Assembly: GCA_934149105.1 (NCBI GenBank)
Contig: CAKPDP010000011.1
Location: forward strand, 1-27,933
Direction of reading: 5' to 3'
From: an uncultured Bacilli bacterium
GTDB taxonomy: Bacteria; Bacillota_I; Bacilli_A; RF39; UBA660
DNA length: 27,933 nt
How positions within the stretch are numbered: the first letter of the stretch is position 1; the number at the start of each line of letters is the position of its first letter. The notes under the pieces were generated by a model, which ran no database searches, had not been told where the DNA came from, and saw nothing but the letters and a program-made list of their open reading frames with translations. This document shows positions 7,036 through 15,172 of this stretch, one piece after another. The position numbers and the translations under genes are program-made.

Positions 7036-8707
7036 AGTTAAGATAATATTTTTTTAAGAGGTGTTTAGAGTGTGGGATGAATTTGGAGTAATTTAGTTCT
7101 TGGTAAGTATCATAATAAGGATCATAATATTTAATGATAGCTTGATTAGCAGGAGATATTTTTAATTTTTTGGTAGTAGAAAGATAGATAGTTCCCTGGT
7201 AGGTAGAAGGAATATTGAGAGAGGACGCCGTCTTTAAATTATTTAGGTAGAGGGTTCCTTTAAAATTATCAGGAATAATTAAGCCAGTAGCTTTAGGTAA
7301 ACCTAGAATAAGGGTTCCCGCAAAAGATTCGGGAAGATGAAGATTAGTAGAATCTTCTAGATTATTTAGATCAAGAGTTCCAGAAAATTTATGAGGAAGA
7401 GTTAGGGTATGAAGATCAGAGTAAAAGCTAAGATCGAGAGTTCCGGAAAAATCAGGAGGTAAGACAAGATCAGAAAGGTTAGAATAAGAATTTAAATTGA
7501 TAGTTCGAGAGGTATTTTGATAATAAGAACTAGAAAATATTTTATTTAAATCTGTTACAGGATCTCTAGTAGAGAGAATTTTTTTAATATAGATATCTTC
7601 TTTGATAGAGAAAGTAGTGATTTTAGTTTCTAGTTGATATAAAAATATAAGATCGGTTAGTGATAAGGGAATATTGTTTTGATATTTGGTATAGATTTGG
7701 CTTAAGATCTTAGTATTTTTTAATTTAGTTTGATATTTGGTTACATCAGAAGTAGCAGATAAACTATCTAGTTTGCTCTCTAACACAGGAATTAAAGAAA
7801 ATTCTAGAGATTGATTGGGTCCAATACCTCTTATTTCATCAATAGTAGTAGTTCCTAACATTCGAATAGCAATACGGGGTTTTGTAAATTCTTGGTTGGC
7901 ATTCTTTGTATAATAGACATAGAAGTCGCCTTCTCGAAGATAAGTTTTTAAAGTCGAAATCTCAGTTACACACCAATCAATATCTTGACCAGATAGAGAA
8001 TTTAAGACAGGTAAATAATCACTTCCTTGAGGATATTTGACCCAAAGACCATTTAAAGGATCAGAATTAGAGTTAGTGGTTTCTTTGAGAAAATGAGTAT
8101 AGAGATTACTAAAAGAAGTGTTAAAGTCAAAGTTTGGGGGTAGTTCTTCAGAACCAGAGAGATAAGTAAGGAATTTTTGGATAGTTAAAGAAAGGGCTTT
8201 ACGATTAGGAATAACAAATGGAGCAATAGTGGTGGCCGTTCTTTTAGAATATTTATTGGTAGTACTATCATAGGTTCCTAAATTAAGAAGACCTTGAAAG
8301 GCCCAGACTTTGACAAGGGTGGGAACAGAAGCTAAATCTTGAGAAAGGAAAAGAGAAAGAAGATTAAAAAGAGAATATTTTTGATTAGCAATTATATTTT
8401 GAAGATAAGTATCTTTAAGATCAGGAGTTAGATCAGAGATAGCTTTAACTTCTTTTAAATGATCCCAGTAGGAGGAAGAGATGTTTTGAGGGTTAATTAA
8501 ATATTTACTGTAATAGGTATTTAGAAAAGTATTTTGATCAGTTGGTCTAGAACTAGAAAAGACTTTGCGATGGATAGTTTCTAAGTGACCAAGATAATTA
8601 GTAACTAGTAGTCTTTTTTGTTTTTGATCTTGAGGAATGGGATTAGAGGTAAGAATATTTTTGGTTAGTAAGTAATCATATAAATAATTATAAAATTTAT
8701 CAGACAT
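7034..8707 (-). CDS. Uncharacterised protein with C-terminal LRR-like repeats
   Basis: I cannot assign a function. The 557-residue protein has no signal peptide or membrane segment. Residues 1-240 are mostly helical. Residues 245-303 form a distinctive block with GDFYVYYTK and PRIAIRM, then IDEIRGIGPNQSLE; as I recall this block recurs in uncharacterised proteins of gut bacteria. From 402 to about 520 run five to six repeats of 21 residues with the pattern TLxL(x8)LxLPxxFxG, expected to stack as a leucine-rich-repeat-like solenoid. In DNA the repeats appear at about 7148-7504 as recurring GTTCC words some 63 bases apart. It starts 17 bases after parE with AGGA as ribosome binding site, so it is probably co-transcribed with parE. 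A binding or scaffolding role is only a guess. Confidence 0.8.
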   Translation of the reverse strand: MSDKFYNYLYDYLLTKNILTSNPIPQDQKQKRLLVTNYLGHLETIHRKVFSSSRPTDQNTFLNTYYSKYLINPQNISSSYWDHLKEVKAISDLTPDLKDTYLQNIIANQKYSLFNLLSLFLSQDLASVPTLVKVWAFQGLLNLGTYDSTTNKYSKRTATTIAPFVIPNRKALSLTIQKFLTYLSGSEELPPNFDFNTSFSNLYTHFLKETTNSNSDPLNGLWVKYPQGSDYLPVLNSLSGQDIDWCVTEISTLKTYLREGDFYVYYTKNANQEFTKPRIAIRMLGTTTIDEIRGIGPNQSLEFSLIPVLESKLDSLSATSDVTKYQTKLKNTKILSQIYTKYQNNIPLSLTDLIFLYQLETKITTFSIKEDIYIKKILSTRDPVTDLNKIFSSSYYQNTSRTINLNSYSNLSDLVLPPDFSGTLDLSFYSDLHTLTLPHKFSGTLDLNNLEDSTNLHLPESFAGTLILGLPKATGLIIPDNFKGTLYLNNLKTASSLNIPSTYQGTIYLSTTKKLKISPANQAIIKYYDPYYDTYQELNYSKFIPHSKHLLKKYYLN

Positions 8708-8724
8708 AGAAAATCCTAGCTTTT

Positions 8725-10647
8725 TTAAGCATTCTTGATCTTATAGTCATCTTCAAGAGTAAAAATTACGTGTTCATCGATCCAATTTTTTCTTGGTTCA
8801 ACGGCATCACCCATCAAGACAGAGACTCTTTTTTCTGCTAAGGCGACATCTGTGATGTTTACTTTTACTAAACTTCTAGTTTTAGGATCCATAGTTGTTT
8901 CCCATAATTGGGAAGCATTCATTTCACCTAATCCTTTATATCTGGATATTTTATAATTACTTTTACCTTTAGTTAAAGATTTTAGTTCTTCATTAGACCA
9001 AGCATAATTTTCTTTATTACCAGTTTGGACACGGTAAAGAGGAGGCATAGCAATGAAGAGATGGCCTTCTTCGATTAAGGGTTTCATATAACGGTAGAAG
9101 AAGGTTAGAAGAAGGCATTGGATGTGAGCTCCATCATCATCGGCATCGGTCATGATGATAACTTTACCATAGTTTATATCTTTAACATTGAAATTAGCCC
9201 CATAACCCGCTCCTATGGTATGAATAAGAGTATTTATTTCTTCGTTTTTAAAGATATCTTCTAGGCGGGCTTTTTCAGTATTTAAGACTTTTCCTCTTAG
9301 AGGTAAGATTGCTTGAGTTTTACGATCACGACCTTGTTTAGCAGAGCCTCCGGCAGAGTCACCCTCAACAATAAATAGCTCTTTAGCTTTTTTATCCTTA
9401 GTTTGGGCAGGAGTTAATTTACCACTCAAGATACGTTCTATTTTTTTAGAGTCTTTACCTTTTCTAGTTTCTTCACGTGCTTTACGAGCAGCTTCCCTAG
9501 CCTCTTTGCCTTTTAAGGCTTTGGAAACAATACTAGTTGCAACATTTTTATTTTCTTCTAAGAAGAATTTTAAGCGTTCGGTGGTAATATTTTCAACGAT
9601 ACTACGGGCAGAAGGGGTTCCTAATTTAGCTTTAGTTTGACCTTCAAATTGAAGAATATCTTCAGGGATCTGAACACTGATAATGGCTGTTAATCCTTCA
9701 CGAACATCAGAACCTTCAAAGGCTTTCTCTTTACCTTTAATAAAATTATTTTCTTTAGCATAGTCATTTAAAACTTTTGTCAAGGCAGTCTTAAAACCAA
9801 CTTCATGGGTACCACCATCAGAAGTTTTAACATTGTTAACGAAAGAAACAAGATTTTCAGAATAACTATCAGTATATTGAAGGGCTATAGAGACATTGAT
9901 ATTATCTTTGATTCCTTGGAAACATAAAACTTTATGAAGAGGAACTTTACCTTCATTTAGGTAGTTACAAAAGGCTTCTAGGCCATTTTCATAGCAATAT
10001 TTTTCTTGACGATTTTCAATTTCATCAACTATTTCAATAGTTAGACCATTAATTAGAAAGGCACATTCTTGCATTCTTTCACAGATTGTAGCGTAATTAA
10101 AGGTAGTAGTAGAAAAAATAGTGGGATCAGGTAAGAAGTGAACGGTAGTTCCTGTTTCTTTGGTTTTGCCAATTTTCTTTAAAGGAATATCGACTTGGCC
10201 ACCATTTTTAAAACGAATATAACATTCTTCGCCATTGTATTTAGATGTTACTTCCATCCAAGTACTTAAGGCATTAACGACAGAGGCTCCAACACCGTGA
10301 AGACCTCCCGATACTTTATAGCCGCCTTCTTGAAATTTACCTCCAGCATGAAGAACAGTATAAATTACTTCCGGAGTTGATTTTCCAGAAGCATGCATTC
10401 CAGTTGGTACTCCCCTACCGTGATCTTCAACACTAATAGATCCATCTTTATGCATAGTTATTTTTAAATAGTTACCATAACCATTAATTACTTCATCGAC
10501 ACCATTATCAACAATTTCCCAAACTAAATGGTGAAGACCTCTTTTATCAGTTGAACCAATATACATACCAGGTCTTTTACGAACGGCTTCTAGGCCTTCT
10601 AAGATTTTAATAGAATTTTCATCATAATTTATTGCTTTTTTAGGCAT
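8725..10647 (-). CDS. parE: DNA topoisomerase IV subunit B
   Basis: This 640-residue protein is the ATPase subunit of a type IIA topoisomerase. The GHKL ATPase shows EAVRKRPGMYIGSTD, EIVDNGVDE, DHGRGVP and GGLHGVGASVVNALS. The QTK loop is in LQFEGQTKAKLGT, and the TOPRIM domain has EGDSAGGSAKQGRDR, LPLRGKVLN and MTDADDDGAHI. The wording LNTEKARLEDIFKNEEINT and the overall length suit ParE better than GyrB, though I cannot exclude GyrB without alignment. I start at 10647 because the 18 residues encoded upstream do not fit the family and the product then opens with MPKKAINYDENS. No parC or gyrA lies beside it. A terminator-like hairpin separates it from the upstream gene. Confidence 0.93.
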   Translation of the reverse strand: MPKKAINYDENSIKILEGLEAVRKRPGMYIGSTDKRGLHHLVWEIVDNGVDEVINGYGNYLKITMHKDGSISVEDHGRGVPTGMHASGKSTPEVIYTVLHAGGKFQEGGYKVSGGLHGVGASVVNALSTWMEVTSKYNGEECYIRFKNGGQVDIPLKKIGKTKETGTTVHFLPDPTIFSTTTFNYATICERMQECAFLINGLTIEIVDEIENRQEKYCYENGLEAFCNYLNEGKVPLHKVLCFQGIKDNINVSIALQYTDSYSENLVSFVNNVKTSDGGTHEVGFKTALTKVLNDYAKENNFIKGKEKAFEGSDVREGLTAIISVQIPEDILQFEGQTKAKLGTPSARSIVENITTERLKFFLEENKNVATSIVSKALKGKEAREAARKAREETRKGKDSKKIERILSGKLTPAQTKDKKAKELFIVEGDSAGGSAKQGRDRKTQAILPLRGKVLNTEKARLEDIFKNEEINTLIHTIGAGYGANFNVKDINYGKVIIMTDADDDGAHIQCLLLTFFYRYMKPLIEEGHLFIAMPPLYRVQTGNKENYAWSNEELKSLTKGKSNYKISRYKGLGEMNASQLWETTMDPKTRSLVKVNITDVALAEKRVSVLMGDAVEPRKNWIDEHVIFTLEDDYKIKNA

Positions 10648-10685
10648 ATTATCACACTCTCTAACTTTATTAAGTTTAACATAAA

Positions 10686-10714
10686 ATAAGAAGACAAGCA
10701 ACTAGGCTTGTCAA
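10686..10714 (-). promoter_or_regulatory. Possible parE promoter with palindrome
   Basis: On the minus strand TTGACA (10714-10709) is followed after 17 bases by TCTTAT (10691-10686), a four-of-six -10. The -35 is part of an exact inverted repeat TGTCAAA-AA-TTTGACA at 10709-10724. The promoter overlaps the hairpin at 10693-10712. Confidence 0.4.
10689..10712 (-). terminator. Possible terminator upstream of parE
   Basis: On the minus strand a 7-bp stem GACAAGC/GCTTGTC (10712-10706 with 10699-10693) is followed by TTCTTATTTT. The T-tract is broken, so strength is uncertain. Confidence 0.45.
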
Positions 10715-10737
10715 AAATTTGACAGAATATAAGGCTT

Positions 10738-11679
10738 TTAGGAAGATTTTTCAATGGTATCTAAATAGTAATTAGTATCTACTTTTTTAAAGGTATAAGT
10801 ATATTTAGATAAAGAATCTTGATAAGAGTTAAGAGTATTAGGATCATAATTTTCGGTAACTAAAGTATTATCAATTTTAGATAAAGTATGATTAGTAGAA
10901 TTATAAATACCTACAGAAAGAGTAAAAATAAGACTAGTATTAGTTTCTTCAATATTAGTAATACTCTTAACAATAGTATTAGGATTACTAGGGCAAGTAG
11001 TATCAATAGCCATATAAGTAGAAGTTTTAGAATTATAGATAAAAGATATACAGTCATCATTAAAATTAGTAGCAGTATAGGTATCAAGAGATCCAAAGAT
11101 CTTTTGGTAACTTTCTTTTAAGGATTCTTCTTTAAGGGTTATAACACTATTATCTTTAGAAATGGCATTAGAATCTAGAAGTTGATAAGCCATATTTAAT
11201 TTAATATCCTCACGAATAGTTAAAACATTATAGTTATCTTGGTAAAGGTAAAGATAGTCTGTGGTACTTAAATTAGTTTTAATGTTATCGATTAAATAAC
11301 TATAATGTTTTAAATACCAATTAAGATCTTTTTCTTCCTCTTGGGAATTAGATTTAGAAGTGGTAGTTAGAGAAGAAGAGTTAGAATTATTAGTATTTAG
11401 ATAAGGAAGAAGATTATTATCATATAGAACCTTGGTTTCCAAGAAAATTATTAGCAAAAGAAGAAAGATGACAATATTTCTTTTGCAAATAGCAACTTTT
11501 TTGTAGTGATAAATCTTCTTCTCCATTTTATCTAATTTATTCTTGGTTTCTCTATCGATAACGAGCAATAATTCTTCTACTAAACTTTCTTTAGCTTCGT
11601 CTTTTATTTCTTTAGTTATTTTATCTTTATCTGATTTAGTTATTTTTAAATCATTATTATTTAATTCTTTTTTAGGCAT
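10738..11679 (-). CDS. Single-pass membrane protein, unknown function
   Basis: I do not recognise this 313-residue protein. Residues 1-64 are highly charged and helical, possibly a short coiled coil. One membrane segment lies at about 66-85. A Ser/Thr-rich linker follows (about 97-115), then an extracytoplasmic domain of some 195 residues with many Asn, Thr and Tyr and two cysteines, C210 and C229, that could pair. With positive charge before the membrane segment, the C-terminal part should be outside. GAAAGG precedes the ATG, and a good promoter is at 11707-11735. It is separated from parE by a likely terminator, so it is probably a single-gene unit. Confidence 0.75.
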   Translation of the reverse strand: MPKKELNNNDLKITKSDKDKITKEIKDEAKESLVEELLLVIDRETKNKLDKMEKKIYHYKKVAICKRNIVIFLLLLIIFLETKVLYDNNLLPYLNTNNSNSSSLTTTSKSNSQEEEKDLNWYLKHYSYLIDNIKTNLSTTDYLYLYQDNYNVLTIREDIKLNMAYQLLDSNAISKDNSVITLKEESLKESYQKIFGSLDTYTATNFNDDCISFIYNSKTSTYMAIDTTCPSNPNTIVKSITNIEETNTSLIFTLSVGIYNSTNHTLSKIDNTLVTENYDPNTLNSYQDSLSKYTYTFKKVDTNYYLDTIEKSS

Positions 11680-11706
11680 AGTCTAGATCCTTTCTTTTTT
11701 TGTTCT

Positions 11707-11735
11707 ATTATAACAATTACTAAAAAGAAGAACAA
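11707..11735 (-). promoter_or_regulatory. Promoter of the 313-residue membrane protein
   Basis: On the minus strand TTGTTC (11735-11730), 17 bases, TATAAT (11712-11707), with TGT before the -10 (extended -10). The predicted leader is about 21 bases. Confidence 0.6.
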
Positions 11736-11799
11736 GGGAATATACATTTTAGTGTACTATAAATTTTAACATAATTAGACAATGTTTTTAGATAAATAT

Positions 11800-11808
11800 T
11801 GTTATAAT
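11800..11808 (+). promoter_or_regulatory. Extended -10 promoter of the small membrane peptide
   Basis: TGTTATAAT (TG-n-TATAAT) lies at 11800-11808 with no good -35 at 17 bases. Transcription would start near 11815, about 10 bases before the chosen ATG at 11825. Confidence 0.5.
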
Positions 11809-11824
11809 GAAAGTGGTGATGATG

Positions 11825-11965
11825 ATGACTAAAGAAAGGAATATACTGATTATTATTGCTATTTTGATAGTAATTATTTGTGTTACTTTATGCTATAGCT
11901 CATTAAATAAGGGAAATAGAGATGATAACGATAATATGGAGGTGGTAAAATTAGAGGAAATTTAA
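11825..11965 (+). CDS. Small single-pass membrane peptide
   Basis: This 46-residue open frame begins MTKERN, continues with a strongly hydrophobic helix of about 18 residues (ILIIIAILIVIICVTLCY), and ends with a charged, acidic tail. Three ATG codons lie in tandem (11819, 11822, 11825). I take the third because GTGGTG at 11813-11818 then has correct spacing and the extended -10 would place the transcript start near 11815. No family is recognised; it may be a small membrane regulator or simply an accessory peptide. It precedes tRNA-Leu with no terminator between, so the tRNA could be read from this promoter as well. Confidence 0.45.
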   Translation: MTKERNILIIIAILIVIICVTLCYSSLNKGNRDDNDNMEVVKLEEI

Positions 11966-11997
11966 AGAAAAGGCTTTATTTTTAGGTTTATTTATTA

Positions 11998-12003
11998 TAT
12001 AAT
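11998..12003 (+). promoter_or_regulatory. Possible -10 of tRNA-Leu
   Basis: TATAAT lies 15 bases before the mature 5' end of the tRNA. A weak -35, TTTATT, is at 11975-11980 with a 17-base spacer. Confidence 0.35.
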
Positions 12004-12018
12004 TATTTTGTTAGTGAT

Positions 12019-12104
12019 GCCAGCCTGGCGGAATGGTAGACGCGGTGGACTCAAAATCCACTGCCAGCGATGGCGTGAGGGTTCAAGTCCCTTGGCTGGT
12101 ACCA
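12019..12104 (+). tRNA. tRNA-Leu(CAA)
   Basis: The 86-base gene folds as a class II tRNA. The acceptor stem GCCAGCC pairs with GGCTGGT (one terminal G-U). The anticodon stem GTGGA/TCCAC holds the loop CTCAAAA with anticodon CAA (reads UUG). A variable arm forms around TGCCAGCGATGGC, and the T arm contains GGTTCAAGTCC. The 3' CCA is encoded in the DNA. Confidence 0.95.
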
Positions 12105-12142
12105 AATGAATATTTACTTAGGGTAATCTAAGTTTTAGAAAG

Positions 12143-12169
12143 ACTAATTCAAAAGGAGTTAGTTTTTTT
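12143..12169 (+). terminator. Terminator after tRNA-Leu
   Basis: An 8-bp stem (12143-12150 with 12156-12163, one G-U pair) and 5-base loop are followed by seven T at 12163-12169. Confidence 0.85.
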
Positions 12170-12181
12170 GTTTGTAAAAGA

Positions 12182-12222
12182 AAAAAGAAATAGCCTCTAT
12201 TTTTTCGAAGTTATTTCTTTTT
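12182..12222 (-). terminator. Terminator of the symporter gene
   Basis: An 11-bp stem (12212-12222 with 12182-12192) includes the last codons of the symporter gene and, read on the minus strand, ends in a T-run. Confidence 0.65.
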
Positions 12223-13468
12223 GGTTTAACCAATTTTTACCATCGACTATTCTTGATACTAACATAGAAGAAGAGGTATCCCCTACTACGTTTAAGACAG
12301 TGGCTGGAGCATCAATAATAGTAGCAATAACGGTTAAGATAGGAAGAGCGGCAACAGGGTAACCCATCATAGAGATTATTAACATTTCAGAGATGGTTCC
12401 GCCTCCGATAGGGACCGCTACTACTAAGAGATTGGCAATTAGAGCGGTTACTATTACTTGAAGTACTCCTGAAGGAGATGTTAGATTAGTTCCGAAGAGA
12501 TAAGCTAAGAACATGATCTTGAAGACACTTCCTATAACCGAACCATCTTTATGAAAACTAGTTCCAAGAGGAATAATAGTTTCGGCGATGTCATCAGAAA
12601 CTCCCATCTTTTTAGCACATTCTATATTAACAGGGATACTAGCGGCACTAGAACAAGTTGATAAAGAAGTTAGAGTGGCAGGGATAATATTGGTCCAATA
12701 GACTTTTACACCTTTTTTGCCCGCTGAAATATAAGCATAAATAGTATAAACAATGGCAAAGAATAAGACTGATACCAAAGTATATATCAAGAAGGTTTTT
12801 AAATAGCCTACGGCTATGTTGGAACCATAAGTTCCTATTAAGGCAGCAAAATAGCAACCTAATCCAAAAGGAGCATAAAGCATAGCAAATTCTATAAACT
12901 TAAGGCAAACAGCTTTAGCACTTTCTAAAACTTTTAAGAAAGGTGTTGCTTTTTCTTTAGATTTGTTAATAGCAAGTCCTATTAGAAGAGAGAAAACTAC
13001 AACAGCGATAAGATTATCTTTACTTAAAACATCTTTAAAATCACTGACAGTTAAAGTATTGACAGTTCGTTCTAAGATATTTAATTGTTCTTCTTCTTGA
13101 TCAGTTGAAGTACTATCTAATTCTAACTCTTCTTTTATCTTAGTACCATCTTCAGTATTTATTAGAGTAGTACTATAAGTAGATAATAGGCCTACGGCAC
13201 AGGATATAAGACTAGTTACAATAAAAACAACAATAATACTAATCATTATTTTTCCTAATCTTTTTGGTTCTTTGATTGTGGCTACAGAAGTAGTAATAGT
13301 CAAAAAGATTAAAGGAACAATAATAACAAACATAAGATTTAAAAAGATAGTTCCAAAGGGATTTAAAACAGTAGCTTTATCTTTAAAAATTAATCCTACT
13401 ATGGCACCTACTATAATTCCTAATAAAAGAAGAATAGTAGATTTATAATTTTTGAATATTTTTTTCAT
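12197..13468 (-). CDS. Dicarboxylate/amino acid:cation symporter (DAACS)
   Basis: The 423-residue membrane protein belongs to the sodium:dicarboxylate symporter (SDF/DAACS, GltPh-like) family. Visible elements are the N-terminal helices with PLIFLTITTS, the serine-rich HP1 loop SLSTCSSAASIP (268-279), the TM7 signature as SFHKDGS (304-310), HP2 with GGGTISE (355-361), and TM8 DAPATVLNVVGD (386-397). Compared with GltPh as recalled, the NMDG Asn is replaced by His and the substrate-binding Arg of TM8 by Ala389, while the Asp residues are kept. A neutral amino acid is therefore more likely than glutamate or aspartate. It is divergent from the Sel1 gene, with AGGAAGTG as ribosome binding site. 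Confidence 0.9.
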   Translation of the reverse strand: MKKIFKNYKSTILLLLGIIVGAIVGLIFKDKATVLNPFGTIFLNLMFVIIVPLIFLTITTSVATIKEPKRLGKIMISIIVVFIVTSLISCAVGLLSTYSTTLINTEDGTKIKEELELDSTSTDQEEEQLNILERTVNTLTVSDFKDVLSKDNLIAVVVFSLLIGLAINKSKEKATPFLKVLESAKAVCLKFIEFAMLYAPFGLGCYFAALIGTYGSNIAVGYLKTFLIYTLVSVLFFAIVYTIYAYISAGKKGVKVYWTNIIPATLTSLSTCSSAASIPVNIECAKKMGVSDDIAETIIPLGTSFHKDGSVIGSVFKIMFLAYLFGTNLTSPSGVLQVIVTALIANLLVVAVPIGGGTISEMLIISMMGYPVAALPILTVIATIIDAPATVLNVVGDTSSSMLVSRIVDGKNWLNQKEITSKK

Positions 13469-13551
13469 AATAATTCACTTCCTTTATTACATTATATTAT
13501 TTTAAGTATTATTTATTAAGCTAATTAAATCCACATCTATAATACGAATAT

Positions 13552-13580
13552 TTGCATAAAATCCACAACTAGTATATAAT
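13552..13580 (+). promoter_or_regulatory. Promoter of the Sel1-repeat gene
   Basis: TTGCAT (13552-13557), 17 bases, TATAAT (13575-13580). The transcript would start near 13587, so an in-frame ATG at 13582 cannot be the start and the leader before 13597 is about 10 bases. Confidence 0.6.
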
Positions 13581-13596
13581 AATGGTGGTGATACAA

Positions 13597-15156
13597 ATGA
13601 AAAAGAAGTATATTAGATTAAATGTTGATGATAAACATTTATCGATTGGGAATTTATGTCGAATTATTAAAAGCTTGGCGATCAATAAAGCGGGAGCTTT
13701 ACAAAGTGAAATATTTTGTGTGTTGTTTTCTCTAGATCAGGTTAATGAAACAACAATTAATAACTATTGTATTGGATGTCGCTCTATAAATAGTGATTAT
13801 AAGCAAGTTTATATAAATTATTGGAAAAAGAAAGACAAGGATAAAGATGTGTTACTGGAGGTTATTTTTAATATTGTAATAATATTAGAGGGACAATTTA
13901 TTAGTATTACAAATGATATTGAGAAAAAGAAGTTTATTAATAAAAATAATTTATTTAGAAATTTATGTAATAAATTATATAATCTGGCAAAGAACGATTC
14001 ACAGGTAACGGGAGAATTTAGTTTAGAAGTTCAGGATATGTTAAAAAAAGAAAAGTATGATGAGGCTTTTGAAAAGATGTTATTTTTTATAGTTTTAGAT
14101 AAGGTACAACCTATATATGAAGATGATTTAAAGAAGGAAGCTATAGAAAATATATTAGAAAATAGTAATATTTCAGCTTTAGAATTAGAAGAATTTTTAA
14201 TATTGAAATTTAGGGATAGTACTAATTATGACTATGCTATTAAGAGGCTAGCTATGAAAGGAAATAGTTATGCTTGTTATGAATTAGGTACTCAGGAATA
14301 TTATGGATATATTGCTTCTTATCCTAGGTATGATATTAGTTATAATTATTTAAAAGTAGCGGCTTCTAATGGGCACCCTAGTGCAAATTATTTAATTGCT
14401 AGTATGTTTTTAAAAAAGAAGATTGGATCAGGAAAGAAAGAGGAGCTAGAGATTGCCTATGAATATTTAAAAGTGGCTGTGAAATTAGGAAGTGTTGAAG
14501 CCTTAAATACTATAGGATATATGTATTTAGAGGGAATATATCCTTTAGAGAAAGATAAAATACAAGCAGAAAAGTATTTTAAAGAGGCATCTAAATATGA
14601 TTATGCTTATGCTTTTAATAATTTAGGAAAAATGAAAGAAGAAGAAGAAAATTATAAAGAGGCTTTTGATTACTATTTAAAGAGTGCTAATTTAGGAGAA
14701 AGTTGGGCTTGTAATAAGGTGGGAGAATATTATAGGAAAGGGATAGGAAATAAGAAGGATTTTAAATTAGCTTTTGATTATTATAATAAAGCTCTAGATT
14801 GCAATTATAGAAATATTTGTTATTATGCTAAATATAATTTAGCTAAGTACTTTTATTTAGATGGTTGTGTAGATGTAGTATTAGTTAAGGATAGAGAGTT
14901 AGCAATAAGATATTTTGAAGAAGCTTCTCGTGAGGGAATAATGGTCGCAAGTATGGAGCTTATATATATCTATAGTGAGAAATACTTAGAGACGTGGGAG
15001 GAAGAGATAATTAACAAAATTAATTACTATGTTAGATTAGTAGAACAGAGTCCTGAATATAATATAGAGATTAAGAATGAAATAGAGGGGAACTTAAGAA
15101 GAATTAGGGATAAAAAGAGAATTAATAAAGACATAATAAAAAATTCTATGCAATAA
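13597..15156 (+). CDS. Sel1-like repeat protein
   Basis: The protein (519 residues from the chosen start) has a unique N-terminal region of about 200 residues and then Sel1-type tetratricopeptide-like repeats from about 215 to 480. Repeat signatures include AIRYFEEAS, AFDYYLKSANLGESWACNKVGEYYRKG and ALNTIGYMYLEG, spaced roughly 35-40 residues apart. Sel1 solenoids bind partner proteins; no enzyme motif is visible. The N-terminal part contains a Cys pair in NNYCIGCRS and is not recognised. There is no signal peptide, so it is cytoplasmic. The start at 13597 is supported by GGTGGTG at 13584-13590 and by the promoter position. It converges on smpB. Confidence 0.85.
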   Translation: MKKKYIRLNVDDKHLSIGNLCRIIKSLAINKAGALQSEIFCVLFSLDQVNETTINNYCIGCRSINSDYKQVYINYWKKKDKDKDVLLEVIFNIVIILEGQFISITNDIEKKKFINKNNLFRNLCNKLYNLAKNDSQVTGEFSLEVQDMLKKEKYDEAFEKMLFFIVLDKVQPIYEDDLKKEAIENILENSNISALELEEFLILKFRDSTNYDYAIKRLAMKGNSYACYELGTQEYYGYIASYPRYDISYNYLKVAASNGHPSANYLIASMFLKKKIGSGKKEELEIAYEYLKVAVKLGSVEALNTIGYMYLEGIYPLEKDKIQAEKYFKEASKYDYAYAFNNLGKMKEEEENYKEAFDYYLKSANLGESWACNKVGEYYRKGIGNKKDFKLAFDYYNKALDCNYRNICYYAKYNLAKYFYLDGCVDVVLVKDRELAIRYFEEASREGIMVASMELIYIYSEKYLETWEEEIINKINYYVRLVEQSPEYNIEIKNEIEGNLRRIRDKKRINKDIIKNSMQ

Positions 15157-15170
15157 CAACATAGAATTTT
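15140..15170. terminator. Bidirectional terminator, Sel1 gene and smpB operon
   Basis: A perfect 11-bp stem (15140-15150 with 15160-15170) with a 9-base loop lies between the convergent genes. The minus-strand reading ends in six T, the better side, and terminates the secG-rnr-capA-capA-smpB operon. Confidence 0.8.
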
Positions 15171-15172
15171 GA

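Noticed and set aside
10888..11121. Open frames on both strands within the 313-residue membrane protein gene
   Set aside because: They are products of AT-rich composition, have Ile/Leu- or Ser-rich nonsense composition, and no start signals.
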